Shown piece after piece: positions 8,653 through 17,396 of a DNA stretch of 19,958 nucleotides. This DNA is from Christensenella sp. UBA6420 (GTDB lineage Bacteria; Bacillota; Clostridia; Christensenellales; DTU072): positions 46,993 through 66,950 of the forward strand of contig DJPE01000096.1 in NCBI GenBank assembly GCA_002439705.1. Direction: 5' to 3'. Below the pieces are notes generated by a model. The model worked only from the letters and a program-made list of their open reading frames with translations, was not told the origin of the DNA and ran no database searches. Position 1 is the stretch's first letter. Each line of letters starts with the position of its first letter. The translations under genes and the position numbers were made by a program.

Positions 8653-8988
8653 ATGTGTTTAAATAAAAACAAACAAAAAGGAATTAAAAAGTTTTGTCTA
8701 AGTGAAAATGCCGTGACTTTTGTCAAAAAATACGTATTTCCGGAACTTAAAATTACATCTCCGATAGATGCTGATGTGTTGGATACCATAATAGATTTGG
8801 CTTCACAGTGGGAACTTAATATGATAGACCCGTTAAGCATACACGGTTGTGACAAAACGTATGATTATCCGGAGAAAGAGCGTGACGAAATGGCTGATAA
8901 GTTTGTCGGTGAAATCACGGGGCAATGGAACGACGAAAAACTTGTGCCTGATTTTGAAGATTTTAATAAAAGACTCGGATTGCTATAA
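8653..8988 (+). CDS. Hypothetical protein, 111 residues, last gene of the first run
   Basis: I do not recognise this protein. It starts three bases after the thiI stop, in the same frame, with AAGGAT about ten bases before the ATG, and it ends just before the strong terminator at 9015. That placement supports a real, co-transcribed gene. The sequence is soluble, lysine-rich at the N-terminus (NKNKQKGIKK) and acidic toward the C-terminus (KLVPDFEDFNKRLGLL), with no signal peptide, membrane segment or metal-binding cluster; two scattered cysteines besides Cys2 are not paired in a motif. It looks mostly helical. Its Asp codons are mainly GAT (8 of 12 counted), somewhat more AT-ending than in the neighbours, which could mean later acquisition, but the gene is too short for this to be strong. 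Confidence 0.7.
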   Translation: MCLNKNKQKGIKKFCLSENAVTFVKKYVFPELKITSPIDADVLDTIIDLASQWELNMIDPLSIHGCDKTYDYPEKERDEMADKFVGEITGQWNDEKLVPDFEDFNKRLGLL

Positions 8989-9014
8989 AATTATCACACT
9001 AAAAATTGTTTTTT

Positions 9015-9070
9015 AAGTACCGCATAAACGGGTTAGCAATAATTGCAGTCGTTTATGCGGTACTTTTTTT
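9015..9070 (+). terminator. Rho-independent terminator of the pheT–thiI run
   Basis: AAGTACCGCATAAACG (9015–9030) pairs perfectly over 16 bp with CGTTTATGCGGTACTT (9050–9065). T residues run on to 9070 on the + strand. The loop of 19 bases contains a small inner palindrome, GCAATAATTGC. On the - strand the stem is followed by A residues, so it is not a good terminator for the convergent penicillin-binding protein gene, although it may still slow polymerase. Confidence 0.9.
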
Positions 9071-9085
9071 GAAAAAAGAGGGTTT

Positions 9086-11323
9086 TTAGGTTATTACGGT
9101 TACGCTTTGATTAGTCGATATATCGGGCGCGTAAATAATCTCTAAATTGTAAAGATATATTTTTTCGCTTTCGGCTCGTTCGTCTATAAATTCTTCGATA
9201 CGATAGTAATTTTCGGAAGGCAGATTTTCGTTCCTGTAAATTTCAACTACCGAACCGTCTGTTAAATCGGTTCTCGTAATAGCGTAAGAGTTGGGGTAAA
9301 TAACGCCGAAACGAAGTTTAACGCCGCCGTACGGTAAGCTCTCTGCCGAAAAGTCAGCGGAAAGGTTATTAAAATATGGCGAAACTTCCTGCGGCATATT
9401 GTTTTCCGAAAAAACGTAAGATTTTCTATATTCGTAGGGTGTATTTTCGTTTGCTAAATACAGTTTATCGGTTTCGTTCCTTGCGTACAGGTCAATTTCG
9501 ACTTCGGCTACGGAATCGGGTATATCGAACTTTTCATTCCGTATCGGCAAATATTTATATACGTTTGCCGAAAGTAAAGCGGGGATACCGCCGCCGGTTA
9601 GCGATATATTTTCTTCATCGGTGTTGTCCGCGCCGCCGTACCACACGCACAAAGTATAGTCGGGAGAGTAGCTCATACACCACGCGTCGGTGTTACCGAC
9701 TCGTCCGCTGACCGTTCCCGTTTTTGCAGCGATATCGGTAGATTTAACTTCCGACAGCTTGCGAGCAGTTCCATTTTGAGCCGTTTTTTGTAATAGGTCG
9801 GTAATGATATATGAAGTTTCTTTTGAAAAAACGGCTTTTTCGCTTTCTTCGTTACTTTTATATATGATTTTGCCTTTACCGTTTTTTATAGTCTTAATAA
9901 GACCTATTTTTCGTTTCACTCCGCCGTTAGCAAAGCAAGTATATGCTTGACACAATTCCTTAGTGGTTACACCATAAGTCATGCCGCCGAGAGCGAAAGA
10001 CAAGTTAAGGTCGTTTTTGTCTACGGGTATCCCGGCGTCGATAGCTTTATTTATGCAGTATTCTTTTCCCGTTTCGAGGAAAATATTTACCGCTATCGTG
10101 TTTATTGATTTTTTTACAGCGGTTTCCACGTCTACTTTTCCGTAATAAATATCCTTGTAGTTGGACGGGGAATAGCCGTCGAAATCGGTCTTTTCGTCGT
10201 TAAAAACGGTCGCTTCGGTGATTACTTTACGTTCCAAAGCGGGGGCGTAGACGGCTACGGGTTTAATGCAAGAACCGGGACTTCTGCGAAAAGTTATCGG
10301 GTTTATTCCGTCGGAAGAATAACATGCAATTACGCCCCCGCTCGCGTTGTCGCAAAGTACCACCGACGATAAGGCGGCTTTGCCGTCGTAAGTTTTTACG
10401 GCAAAATCATCGGAAGAAGCGAGTTTTTCTATAATATTCTGCAATTTTCCGTCGTAATGACATTCCAAAACGTAGTCGGATTTTAACAGACTCTTTTCGT
10501 CCGTCCCAAGAATTTCGCACGCTTCGGATAAAGCCGCGTTTATATACGGATTTATTCCATTGTCGGCGGGTTTAACGTATTTGTAGCGCAAGGCTTGTTC
10601 GTATTCGTCTTCGGTAATGTAACTCTGCGCTTTCATAAGTCCGCAAACGAGTTTCATTCGTTCGAGAGCTTTATCTTCGTTGTTAATAGGGGAATATTTC
10701 GAGGGATTTTTCACAATTCCCGCCAAAATCGCGCTTTCCGCTACCGAAACTTCGGCGGGCGATTTGTCGAAATAATTTTTGCAAGCGCTGTCTATGCCGT
10801 AAATTCCGTTGCCGTAATAAATAGCGTTAAGATACATTTCCAAAATCTCTTCTTTGGAATATTTCTTTTCTATATCGTGGGCTAATTTCATTTCTTTTAT
10901 CTTACGAGTAATGGTCTTTTCGCTGTTTAATTGCGTGTTTTTCGCTAATTGTTGCGTAATCGTCGAGCCGCCTTCCTTGAAATATCCGTATTTAACGTTC
11001 TTTATCGTAGCTCCCGCAAGCCGATAGTAATCGACGCCGTGGTGCGTAAAAAACCGCTTATCTTCGAGCGCGACGAAAGCGTTTATTATATTGCTGTTTA
11101 TGTTTTCGTAAGTAACGTAACGGTTAAAGGCTTCGCAGTCGATTTCCGCTCCGTCCGAACCTACGATTTTAAGCGTGGCTTTTTCCGCTACGATTTTGTC
11201 GTCGTCAAGTTTTGCGGAAAAATATATTGCGGAAAACACTATTGCTGCGATAAAGTTAAGCGATACTATGACGCTAACTACGATAAGTAACACTTTTTTT
11301 CCTTTCGACGAATGGTTTTTCAT
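9086..11323 (-). CDS. Class A penicillin-binding protein (bifunctional transglycosylase/transpeptidase)
   Basis: 745 residues. Polymerises lipid II into glycan strands and cross-links the peptides outside the membrane. A basic N-terminus (KNHSSKGKK) precedes one membrane anchor (about 11–36). The GT51 domain shows EDKRFFTHHGVD (E87 catalytic), EGGSTITQQLAKN, KIKEMKLAHDIEKKYSKEEI and YLNAIYYGNG. The transpeptidase domain has all three motifs: S351-C-I-K354, S406-I-N408 and K534-T-G536. A C-terminal part of about 140 residues is probably a beta-sandwich accessory domain. The ATG at 11323 is the most upstream choice, as an in-frame TAA lies five codons before it; there is no Shine-Dalgarno sequence. 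A GTG ten codons in has AAAGGA upstream but would remove the positive charges before the anchor. It is a single-gene unit, convergent with the thiI run and divergent from miaB. Confidence 0.96.
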   Translation of the reverse strand: MKNHSSKGKKVLLIVVSVIVSLNFIAAIVFSAIYFSAKLDDDKIVAEKATLKIVGSDGAEIDCEAFNRYVTYENINSNIINAFVALEDKRFFTHHGVDYYRLAGATIKNVKYGYFKEGGSTITQQLAKNTQLNSEKTITRKIKEMKLAHDIEKKYSKEEILEMYLNAIYYGNGIYGIDSACKNYFDKSPAEVSVAESAILAGIVKNPSKYSPINNEDKALERMKLVCGLMKAQSYITEDEYEQALRYKYVKPADNGINPYINAALSEACEILGTDEKSLLKSDYVLECHYDGKLQNIIEKLASSDDFAVKTYDGKAALSSVVLCDNASGGVIACYSSDGINPITFRRSPGSCIKPVAVYAPALERKVITEATVFNDEKTDFDGYSPSNYKDIYYGKVDVETAVKKSINTIAVNIFLETGKEYCINKAIDAGIPVDKNDLNLSFALGGMTYGVTTKELCQAYTCFANGGVKRKIGLIKTIKNGKGKIIYKSNEESEKAVFSKETSYIITDLLQKTAQNGTARKLSEVKSTDIAAKTGTVSGRVGNTDAWCMSYSPDYTLCVWYGGADNTDEENISLTGGGIPALLSANVYKYLPIRNEKFDIPDSVAEVEIDLYARNETDKLYLANENTPYEYRKSYVFSENNMPQEVSPYFNNLSADFSAESLPYGGVKLRFGVIYPNSYAITRTDLTDGSVVEIYRNENLPSENYYRIEEFIDERAESEKIYLYNLEIIYAPDISTNQSVTVIT

Positions 11324-11332
11324 ACCGATAGT

Positions 11333-11338
11333 ATGTTA
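11333..11338 (-). promoter_or_regulatory. Candidate -10 element for the penicillin-binding protein gene
   Basis: Read on the - strand this is TAACAT, nine bases before the ATG at 11323. A transcript starting seven bases after it would begin at G, three bases before the ATG. I find no good -35 at 16–19 bases upstream, so the call rests mainly on the matching geometry at two other starts in the window. Confidence 0.3.
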
Positions 11339-11375
11339 AGGCGGTTATTTTTTATCCGCGGAAACCTAAATTGAC

Positions 11376-11404
11376 TTGCGCCGTATTTCGTCTTGCGTTA
11401 TAAT
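11376..11404 (+). promoter_or_regulatory. Promoter of miaB with consensus -10 TATAAT
   Basis: TATAAT occupies 11399–11404. A weak -35, TTGCGC (11376–11381), lies 17 bases upstream. The predicted first transcribed base is G11411, only three bases before the miaB ATG at 11414, so the mRNA would be essentially leaderless. Confidence 0.6.
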
Positions 11405-11413
11405 ATATGCGTT

Positions 11414-12730
11414 ATGAATAAATATTATTATATATACACTTACGGGTGTCAGATGAACGTCCACGAGTCGGAAAAACTCGCCGGAATTATGGAAAAGATA
11501 GGGTATTCGGCATGTTCGGAAGTAGAAAAAGCCGATTTAATCGTTTTTAATACCTGCTGTATAAGAGATACCGCGGAAAAAAAGATTTTAGGTAACATAG
11601 GCGATATCAAGCATTTGAAAAAGGGAAAACCGTCGCTTATAGTAGCCGTCGTCGGTTGTATGACGCAACAGGAAGGGATCGGCGAAAGCCTTAAAGAAAA
11701 ATTCCCTTTCATAAACGTTATTCTCGGCACGTCCAACATATCGGAATTAGGCGAAGCGGTTAAAGAAATCGAGTCGAAACGGAAAAAAACGTACAAAAAT
11801 ATTCCCACAGACCAAATGCCCGACATAGAAGAAGACGTACCTGTGTACAGAACGAGCGGCACGAACGCGTGGGTTAATATAATGTACGGTTGCAACAATT
11901 TCTGCACGTACTGTATCGTTCCGCATGTCAGGGGCAGAGAACGCAGCCGTCGTCCCGACGTAATACTCGACGAAGTTAAGTCTCTTCTCGACGAAGGATA
12001 TAAGGAAATTACTCTTCTCGGGCAGAACGTAGACAGCTACAATTACGAAGGGGTGAAGTTTAAGGATATTCTCGAAGGGGTGACGAAAATCGACGGCAAG
12101 TTCCGTTTGCGTTTTATGACTTCCCATCCGAAAGACTTTGACAGCGAAGTTATCGACATTATAAGGTCTTGCGACAATATCTGCAACAACGTTCATTTGC
12201 CCGTTCAGTCGGGTAGCAACAGGGTTCTGAAACTGATGAACCGTAAGTACACCCGTGAAAAATATTTCGATATAATCTCGGAAATTCGAGAAAAATTGCC
12301 CGAATGTGGTATAACGAGCGATATTATGGTAGGTTTCCCGACGGAAACGGACGAAGATTTCGCAGATACTTTGGACCTTGTGAAAAAGGTTCGGTTCAGT
12401 AACGCGTTCACTTTCGTTTATTCGCCGAGAAAAGGTACTCCCGCCGCCGCTATGGAACAGCTTCCCGCCGCGGTGAAGAAGCAGAGAATCACCGAACTTG
12501 TCAACTTGCAAAACGCAATAACGAAAGAACTCAGCGAAGAATACATAGGAAAAGTCGAAGAAATACTCGTCGAAGACGTCAATCTCAAAAAAGCGGGTTA
12601 CGTTATGGGTAGAACCGAAAGCGGCAGACTTGTTAATTTCAAGGGCGGTGACGACCTTGTGGGTCAGTTTGTCAATGTAAAAATCAATACGTCGAAATCT
12701 GCGGCGTTATGGGGTGAAAGAAATGACTAA
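11414..12730 (+). CDS. miaB: tRNA (N6-isopentenyl adenosine-37-C2)-methylthiotransferase MiaB
   Basis: 438 residues. A radical SAM enzyme with two [4Fe-4S] clusters that adds a methylthio group to i6A37 of tRNA, using the product of MiaA, encoded in the same run. The N-terminal UPF0004 domain supplies C12 (YTYGCQMN), C48 (FNTCCIRDTAEKK) and C82 (VVGCMTQQ). The radical SAM cluster is C160, C164 and C167 in YGCNNFCTYCIVPHVRGRER. LLGQNVDSY, LPVQSGSN and MVGFPTETDEDF follow, and a TRAM domain (about 375–436) ends the protein. An in-frame TTG at 11393 would add seven residues, but it lies before and within the -10 region, so ATG 11414 is preferred; it has no Shine-Dalgarno sequence. The stop overlaps mutS by eight bases. 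Confidence 0.97.
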   Translation: MNKYYYIYTYGCQMNVHESEKLAGIMEKIGYSACSEVEKADLIVFNTCCIRDTAEKKILGNIGDIKHLKKGKPSLIVAVVGCMTQQEGIGESLKEKFPFINVILGTSNISELGEAVKEIESKRKKTYKNIPTDQMPDIEEDVPVYRTSGTNAWVNIMYGCNNFCTYCIVPHVRGRERSRRPDVILDEVKSLLDEGYKEITLLGQNVDSYNYEGVKFKDILEGVTKIDGKFRLRFMTSHPKDFDSEVIDIIRSCDNICNNVHLPVQSGSNRVLKLMNRKYTREKYFDIISEIREKLPECGITSDIMVGFPTETDEDFADTLDLVKKVRFSNAFTFVYSPRKGTPAAAMEQLPAAVKKQRITELVNLQNAITKELSEEYIGKVEEILVEDVNLKKAGYVMGRTESGRLVNFKGGDDLVGQFVNVKINTSKSAALWGERND

Positions 12731-15392
12731 GGAAAAAAAATCGGCAAAAAAAGATAACGAATTGTCGCCGATGATGCGGCATTATCTCGATTTGAAGAAA
12801 AAATATTCCGACGATACCATTCTTTTGTACCGACTCGGCGATTTTTACGAAATGTTTTTCGACGACGCAGTTACCGCGAGCAGAGTTCTCGACCTGACTC
12901 TTACCGGTAGAGATTGCGGCTTAGCCGAACGCGCGCCTATGTGTGGCGTTCCTTACCACGCGGTAGAAAATTATATTACAAGACTCATAAACGCAGGGTA
13001 TAAAGTGGCCATCTGCGAACAGCTTTCAAACCCCGGCGACCAAAAAGGACTCGTCGTTCGCGACGTTATAAGAGTAATTACCCCCGGCACGAATACTAAC
13101 GAAGAAATGCTCGACGGCACGGTAAACCATTATCTTGCGTCGATAGCGAAGTATAAAGAAGATTACGCCGTGGCTCTTCTTGACATAACCACGGGCGAAT
13201 TCAGCGTAAAAGAATTCAAAAACGCCGATTTTTCCGACCTTGAAGACTATCTTCTGACCAACGCGCCCGCAGAAATAATTGCTCCGCGCGAAATATGCGA
13301 AGAGAGTAAACGAAGCGAATCGGTAATAAATATGCGACTTTGCAAGTTTACGCCGTTTTACGATTATTCTTTCGACTACGACAACGCGGCGGTTTCTATA
13401 TGCAAGCATTTCGATTTGTTTAACGTCGAAGCGTTAGGTTTAGGCGATAAACACGCGGCTGTGTGCGCAGCGGGAGCCGAAATCGATTACGTTCTGAACA
13501 CGCAAAAACGAAATCTATCTCACATAAGCAGTCTTAATGTGGTTCAGGACGCAGACTCGATGATAATAGATTACAACACAAGGCGTAATCTCGAGCTCAC
13601 CGAAGCGCAGTCCGACAATAAGAAAACAGGCAGTTTATTGTGGGTGCTCGACCGCACGAAAACGGGTATGGGCGCAAGACTGTTAAGGAATTGGATTTTA
13701 CACCCGCTTAACAACATATCGGAAATAGAACTTCGTCAAACCGCAATAGGGGAACTTTGCAAAAGTTCGCAAAACCGTAACGCTCTCGGCGCATCGCTGT
13801 CAAAAATTCGCGATATTGAGCGTTTAGTTACGAAAATATCTTATTTGAGCATACAACCGAAAGATTGTAAATTGCTTGAAGCGTCGTTAAAAATCATACC
13901 GTCGATAAAACAGACCCTTTCTAAGTTAAAATCGCCGCTTATATGTACTCTTAACGACAGTCTGCAACCCATAGACGAAATTACAGATAAATTAAGTAAG
14001 GCTATTAACGAATCAGACGTTCTGCCCGCAACAACCAAGGACGGCGGATACATTAAAGACGGATACGATGAAGAACTCGATTCTCTTCGCAAAGCGAAAT
14101 TCGGCGGCGGGGAACTTGTTAAAGAATTTGAAGAAAAGCAAAGAGAATTAACCGGAGTTCCTGCAATAAAGGTCAGATACAACCGTATTTTCGGCTATTA
14201 TATAGAAATTCCGAACAGTAAACGCCCCGAAACTCTTCCCGACGGATATATTCGCCGTCAGACTATAGCGAACGGCGAAAGATACGTCACCGAAGAACTG
14301 ATGGCTCTCGAAAGAGAAATTCTCGGCGCAAGCGACAGAATTCTGGAGCTTGAAAGTAATCTTTACGACGAAATTAAGTCTTTCCTAAACGATTACACGC
14401 CGGCATTGCAAAAAATAGCGCACATTATAGCGAATCTCGACTGTTTGTATTCGTTAAGCGAAGTCGCCGTAAGCAATAACTACGTTAAGCCTAAATTCGT
14501 TAAAAACAACGTAATAAACATAGTGGACGGAAGACACCCCGTAGTGGAACGCTTGCTGAAAACCAACGAGTTCGTTCCGAACGACGCGCTTCTTAACGAC
14601 GAAGCGACTACGCTTATTTTAACGGGTCCGAATATGGCGGGTAAGAGCACTTATATAAGGCAAGTTGCGTTAATAGCTCTCATGGCGCATATAGGAAGTT
14701 TCGTTCCCGCAAGGAAAATGGAGTTGGGTCTTATAGACAAAATCTTTACGAGAGTAGGCGCAAGCGATAATCTTTTACGCGGCGAAAGTACCTTTATGGT
14801 GGAAATGCTCGAAGTAGCCAACATATTAAATAACGCAACTTCGCATTCTTTGCTTATTCTCGACGAAATCGGCAGGGGAACTTCGACTCTCGACGGATTA
14901 AGCATAGCGTGGGCTATCGTAGAACATATCGTGCTGAAAATCAAAGCGAAAACCCTATTTGCAACCCATTATCACGAGCTGAGCGAGTTGGAAAACCTTT
15001 TGCCGAACATAAAAAATTACCGTATTTTAATACAGGAAACGCCAACGGGAATAGTTTTCTTATACAAAATCGCAAGGGGCGGTGCTAACAAGAGTTTTGG
15101 TATAGAAGTCGCGGCAATCGCGGGCGTAAACAAGGACGTAATAGCGAGAGCTAAATCAATATTGAAACAACTTTCCGCTAATCACGAATTGAGCGGCGAT
15201 CTTAAAGATAAACTTAGTTCCATGTCCGTCTATTCCGACAACTCGGTAGCCGCGGACCAACTTACGTTTTTCCCCGAAGACGAACGCTTTACCGAACTGA
15301 AAAAAATTCTCGACGGAACCGACGTAAACCGTTGCACCCCGATAGAAGCTCTGACTATTCTGAGCGATATGAAAAAAGTTTTGGAGAAATAG
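12723..15392 (+). CDS. mutS: DNA mismatch repair protein MutS
   Basis: 889 residues. Binds mismatches and short loops and, with ATP, becomes a sliding clamp that recruits MutL. The mismatch-reading motif GDFYEMF is present (F41 and E43 as the stacking Phe and Glu). Further on are the connector, lever and clamp domains, Walker A GPNMAGKS (635–642), Walker B LLILDEIGRGTSTLDG (D714, E715) and FATHYHELSE, then the helix-turn-helix dimerisation region. Near the C-terminus QLTFF (846–850) is a good beta-clamp-binding peptide. The ATG at 12723 has GGGGTGA six bases upstream and is preferred over a GTG at 12714 that would add three residues. It overlaps miaB by eight bases, and mutL follows three bases after its stop. 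Confidence 0.98.
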   Translation: MTKEKKSAKKDNELSPMMRHYLDLKKKYSDDTILLYRLGDFYEMFFDDAVTASRVLDLTLTGRDCGLAERAPMCGVPYHAVENYITRLINAGYKVAICEQLSNPGDQKGLVVRDVIRVITPGTNTNEEMLDGTVNHYLASIAKYKEDYAVALLDITTGEFSVKEFKNADFSDLEDYLLTNAPAEIIAPREICEESKRSESVINMRLCKFTPFYDYSFDYDNAAVSICKHFDLFNVEALGLGDKHAAVCAAGAEIDYVLNTQKRNLSHISSLNVVQDADSMIIDYNTRRNLELTEAQSDNKKTGSLLWVLDRTKTGMGARLLRNWILHPLNNISEIELRQTAIGELCKSSQNRNALGASLSKIRDIERLVTKISYLSIQPKDCKLLEASLKIIPSIKQTLSKLKSPLICTLNDSLQPIDEITDKLSKAINESDVLPATTKDGGYIKDGYDEELDSLRKAKFGGGELVKEFEEKQRELTGVPAIKVRYNRIFGYYIEIPNSKRPETLPDGYIRRQTIANGERYVTEELMALEREILGASDRILELESNLYDEIKSFLNDYTPALQKIAHIIANLDCLYSLSEVAVSNNYVKPKFVKNNVINIVDGRHPVVERLLKTNEFVPNDALLNDEATTLILTGPNMAGKSTYIRQVALIALMAHIGSFVPARKMELGLIDKIFTRVGASDNLLRGESTFMVEMLEVANILNNATSHSLLILDEIGRGTSTLDGLSIAWAIVEHIVLKIKAKTLFATHYHELSELENLLPNIKNYRILIQETPTGIVFLYKIARGGANKSFGIEVAAIAGVNKDVIARAKSILKQLSANHELSGDLKDKLSSMSVYSDNSVAADQLTFFPEDERFTELKKILDGTDVNRCTPIEALTILSDMKKVLEK

Positions 15393-15395
15393 TTT

Positions 15396-17396
15396 ATGCC
15401 CAAGATAAATCTTCTCGATAAATCGGTTTATAATCAGATTTCCGCAGGCGAAGTCGTAGAAAATCCCGCTTCCATAGTTAAAGAACTCGTCGAAAACAGC
15501 ATCGACGCGGGAGCGGATTCCGTATCCGTTTCGATAGAAAACGGCGGAATTAAGTCGATTATTGTCACAGACAACGGTTGCGGGATGGAAAAAGAAGACC
15601 TAAAACTATCCATTCTGCCGCACGCCACGAGCAAAATTAAAGTTGCCTCCGATTTGGATATGGTCGGCACTCTCGGTTTTCGCGGCGAAGCTCTCGCAAG
15701 TATTGCCGCAGTCAGCGAAGTCACGCTGAAAAGTAAATATATAGATTCCGACGTCGGCAATTTTATAGAAGTCAAGGGCGGAGAAGTCGTCGGAGAAGGA
15801 ATTTGCGCTGTTTCGGGCGGAACGCAAATAAGCGTCCGTTCTCTTTTTTACAACACGCCCGCTCGGTATAAGTTTCTTAAAGCGGCGAAAGGTGAAGAAA
15901 ATAACGTTACCGCTTTGATGTCTGAACTTATATTCGCGAACCCCGACGTGTCTTTTACCTATACCGTGGACGGAAACGTAGTCTACAAAACCTACGGAGA
16001 AGGATTATACGACGGCATTTATTCGGTGTACGGCGATTTGGTCGCGGAAAATATGATTCCGCTCGAATTTGAAGAAAACGGCTACAAACTTAGCGGTTTT
16101 ACCGCTCGTCCCGCTACCGAAGCTATAAAAAACAACCGCACAAAACAAACCTTCATCGTGAACGGCAGAATAATCGAAGACGCCACTATATCCGCGGTAA
16201 TTCAGAACGCTTACGGCGAATTTCTTATGAAAAGAACGTTCCCGACGGTCGTACTCGACATAGTAATACCGTTCGGTATGGTCGACGTCAACGTACATCC
16301 GAACAAACGAGAAGTTCGTTTCGCCGACGCAAAAAAGATTAACGGCATAGTTTATCACACTATAAAAAACGCCGTGGAAAAAGACGTGGAACAGCTTCAA
16401 AAAACGCTGTTTTCGGAAATACACAACTTTTCTTCGACGGAAAATACTGTAAATAACGAAGTCAAAACTCCTTCGTTCGATACTAAAACCGAAAAAAATC
16501 CCGTTTTCGGCAACGATTTACGCGTTCGTAGAACGACGGAAACGTCTGAAGAAGAAGACGGATATTTGCCGGGTAACGATTGCGGAAGAATAATTAAACC
16601 CGCTCCCGTCGGCGAAACTTTTCCCGTGTTCAAGAAAATCGATTTATCGAAAGTCGATTCCGAATATATCTCTTTTGCCGATTCGATTACCGACAAAAAA
16701 TCTGACAAAAAGGAATTTTATTCCGATAATTCCACGGAAATTACCGAAAGCGAAAATAAATTGAACGCGGAAATTTTAGCTTCCGACGAAAACGACGTGT
16801 TAGAATACGACAAAACGCCCGAAAAGCCCGCCTATAAAATCGTCGGACAGGTGTTCGATACCTATCTTATACTCGAATTTGACGAAAAAGTCGTTTTTCT
16901 CGACCAGCACGCCGCGCACGAAAGGATATTGTTCGATAAGCTCATAGAAGAATGTAATCGTAACGTGATAGCGCAGGATTTACTTATTCCTTACGAATAT
17001 CCGATAGACGGCGACGAGAGAGACTTTTTGCTGAAAAACAAAGATAATTTCGATAAATTAGGCTTTTCGTTGGACGTAAGCGACGATAAGGTGTATATAA
17101 GCAGCGTTCCCGCGTTGCTCACCAATATCGACTTAGGCAGCTTTTTACGGGAAGTTCTTTCTTATAAAACCGAAATGAAAACGCTGACCGACTCTTCCTT
17201 ATTAAAAGACAGGATAGCGAAATACGCTTGCAGAAGCGCGATTAAAGGCGGTGCAAAACTTACCGATAAGGAAATAGAATTTGTCGTCGGTTACTTCTTC
17301 GAAAAAGGCGTTCCGCTTCAATGTCCGCACGGCAGACCCACGATGATTAAATTTACCAGAACCGATATAGAAAAGTTTTTCGGGAGAAAAGTTTAA
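15396..17396 (+). CDS. mutL: DNA mismatch repair endonuclease MutL
   Basis: 666 residues. Coupled to MutS, it nicks the new strand in bacteria without MutH. The GHKL ATPase shows ELVENSIDAGA, DNGCGM, HATSKI, GFRGEALASI and TPARYKFLK. A poorly conserved, acidic linker spans about 335–475. The C-terminal domain carries DQHAAHERILFD (503–514): the endonuclease motif DQHA(X)2E(X)4E with its last Glu replaced by Asp. Other conserved pieces are ACRSAIKGG and CPHGRP (C643, zinc site). QDLLIP (527–532) matches the beta-clamp-binding motif of Bacillus MutL. The ATG at 15396 has GGAG upstream, and the stop shares one base with the miaA start. I judge it an active nuclease, with the Asp as the only doubt. 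Confidence 0.97.
   Translation: MPKINLLDKSVYNQISAGEVVENPASIVKELVENSIDAGADSVSVSIENGGIKSIIVTDNGCGMEKEDLKLSILPHATSKIKVASDLDMVGTLGFRGEALASIAAVSEVTLKSKYIDSDVGNFIEVKGGEVVGEGICAVSGGTQISVRSLFYNTPARYKFLKAAKGEENNVTALMSELIFANPDVSFTYTVDGNVVYKTYGEGLYDGIYSVYGDLVAENMIPLEFEENGYKLSGFTARPATEAIKNNRTKQTFIVNGRIIEDATISAVIQNAYGEFLMKRTFPTVVLDIVIPFGMVDVNVHPNKREVRFADAKKINGIVYHTIKNAVEKDVEQLQKTLFSEIHNFSSTENTVNNEVKTPSFDTKTEKNPVFGNDLRVRRTTETSEEEDGYLPGNDCGRIIKPAPVGETFPVFKKIDLSKVDSEYISFADSITDKKSDKKEFYSDNSTEITESENKLNAEILASDENDVLEYDKTPEKPAYKIVGQVFDTYLILEFDEKVVFLDQHAAHERILFDKLIEECNRNVIAQDLLIPYEYPIDGDERDFLLKNKDNFDKLGFSLDVSDDKVYISSVPALLTNIDLGSFLREVLSYKTEMKTLTDSSLLKDRIAKYACRSAIKGGAKLTDKEIEFVVGYFFEKGVPLQCPHGRPTMIKFTRTDIEKFFGRKV

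Larger units (their letters stand above)
11324..11413. promoter_or_regulatory. Divergent promoter region between the penicillin-binding protein gene and miaB
   Basis: These 90 bases separate two divergent starts and must hold both promoters. Besides the -10 elements listed separately, there is a small imperfect inverted repeat: GCGG (11341–11344) with CCGC (11356–11359), with T-rich sequence between, which could be a protein-binding site. A perfect-looking TTGACT at 11371–11376 is 22 bases from TATAAT, too far for a standard -35. Neither start codon has a Shine-Dalgarno sequence in this interval. Confidence 0.6.

Noticed and set aside
9015..9065. Bidirectional terminator serving the penicillin-binding protein gene too
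   Set aside because: On the - strand the stem is followed by A residues rather than T residues, so efficient termination in that direction is not supported.
11371..11376. TTGACT as the -35 of the miaB promoter
   Set aside because: It lies 22 bases from TATAAT, beyond the usual 16–19, and no other -10 fits it. TTGCGC at 17 bases is weaker but spaced properly.
11747..12511. Long - strand open frame opposite miaB
   Set aside because: It is antisense to a well-conserved gene, gives no recognisable protein, and reflects codon bias of the + strand gene.
12714..12722. GTG start for mutS
   Set aside because: ATG 12723 has the better-spaced GGGGTGA, and the GTG would add only three residues.
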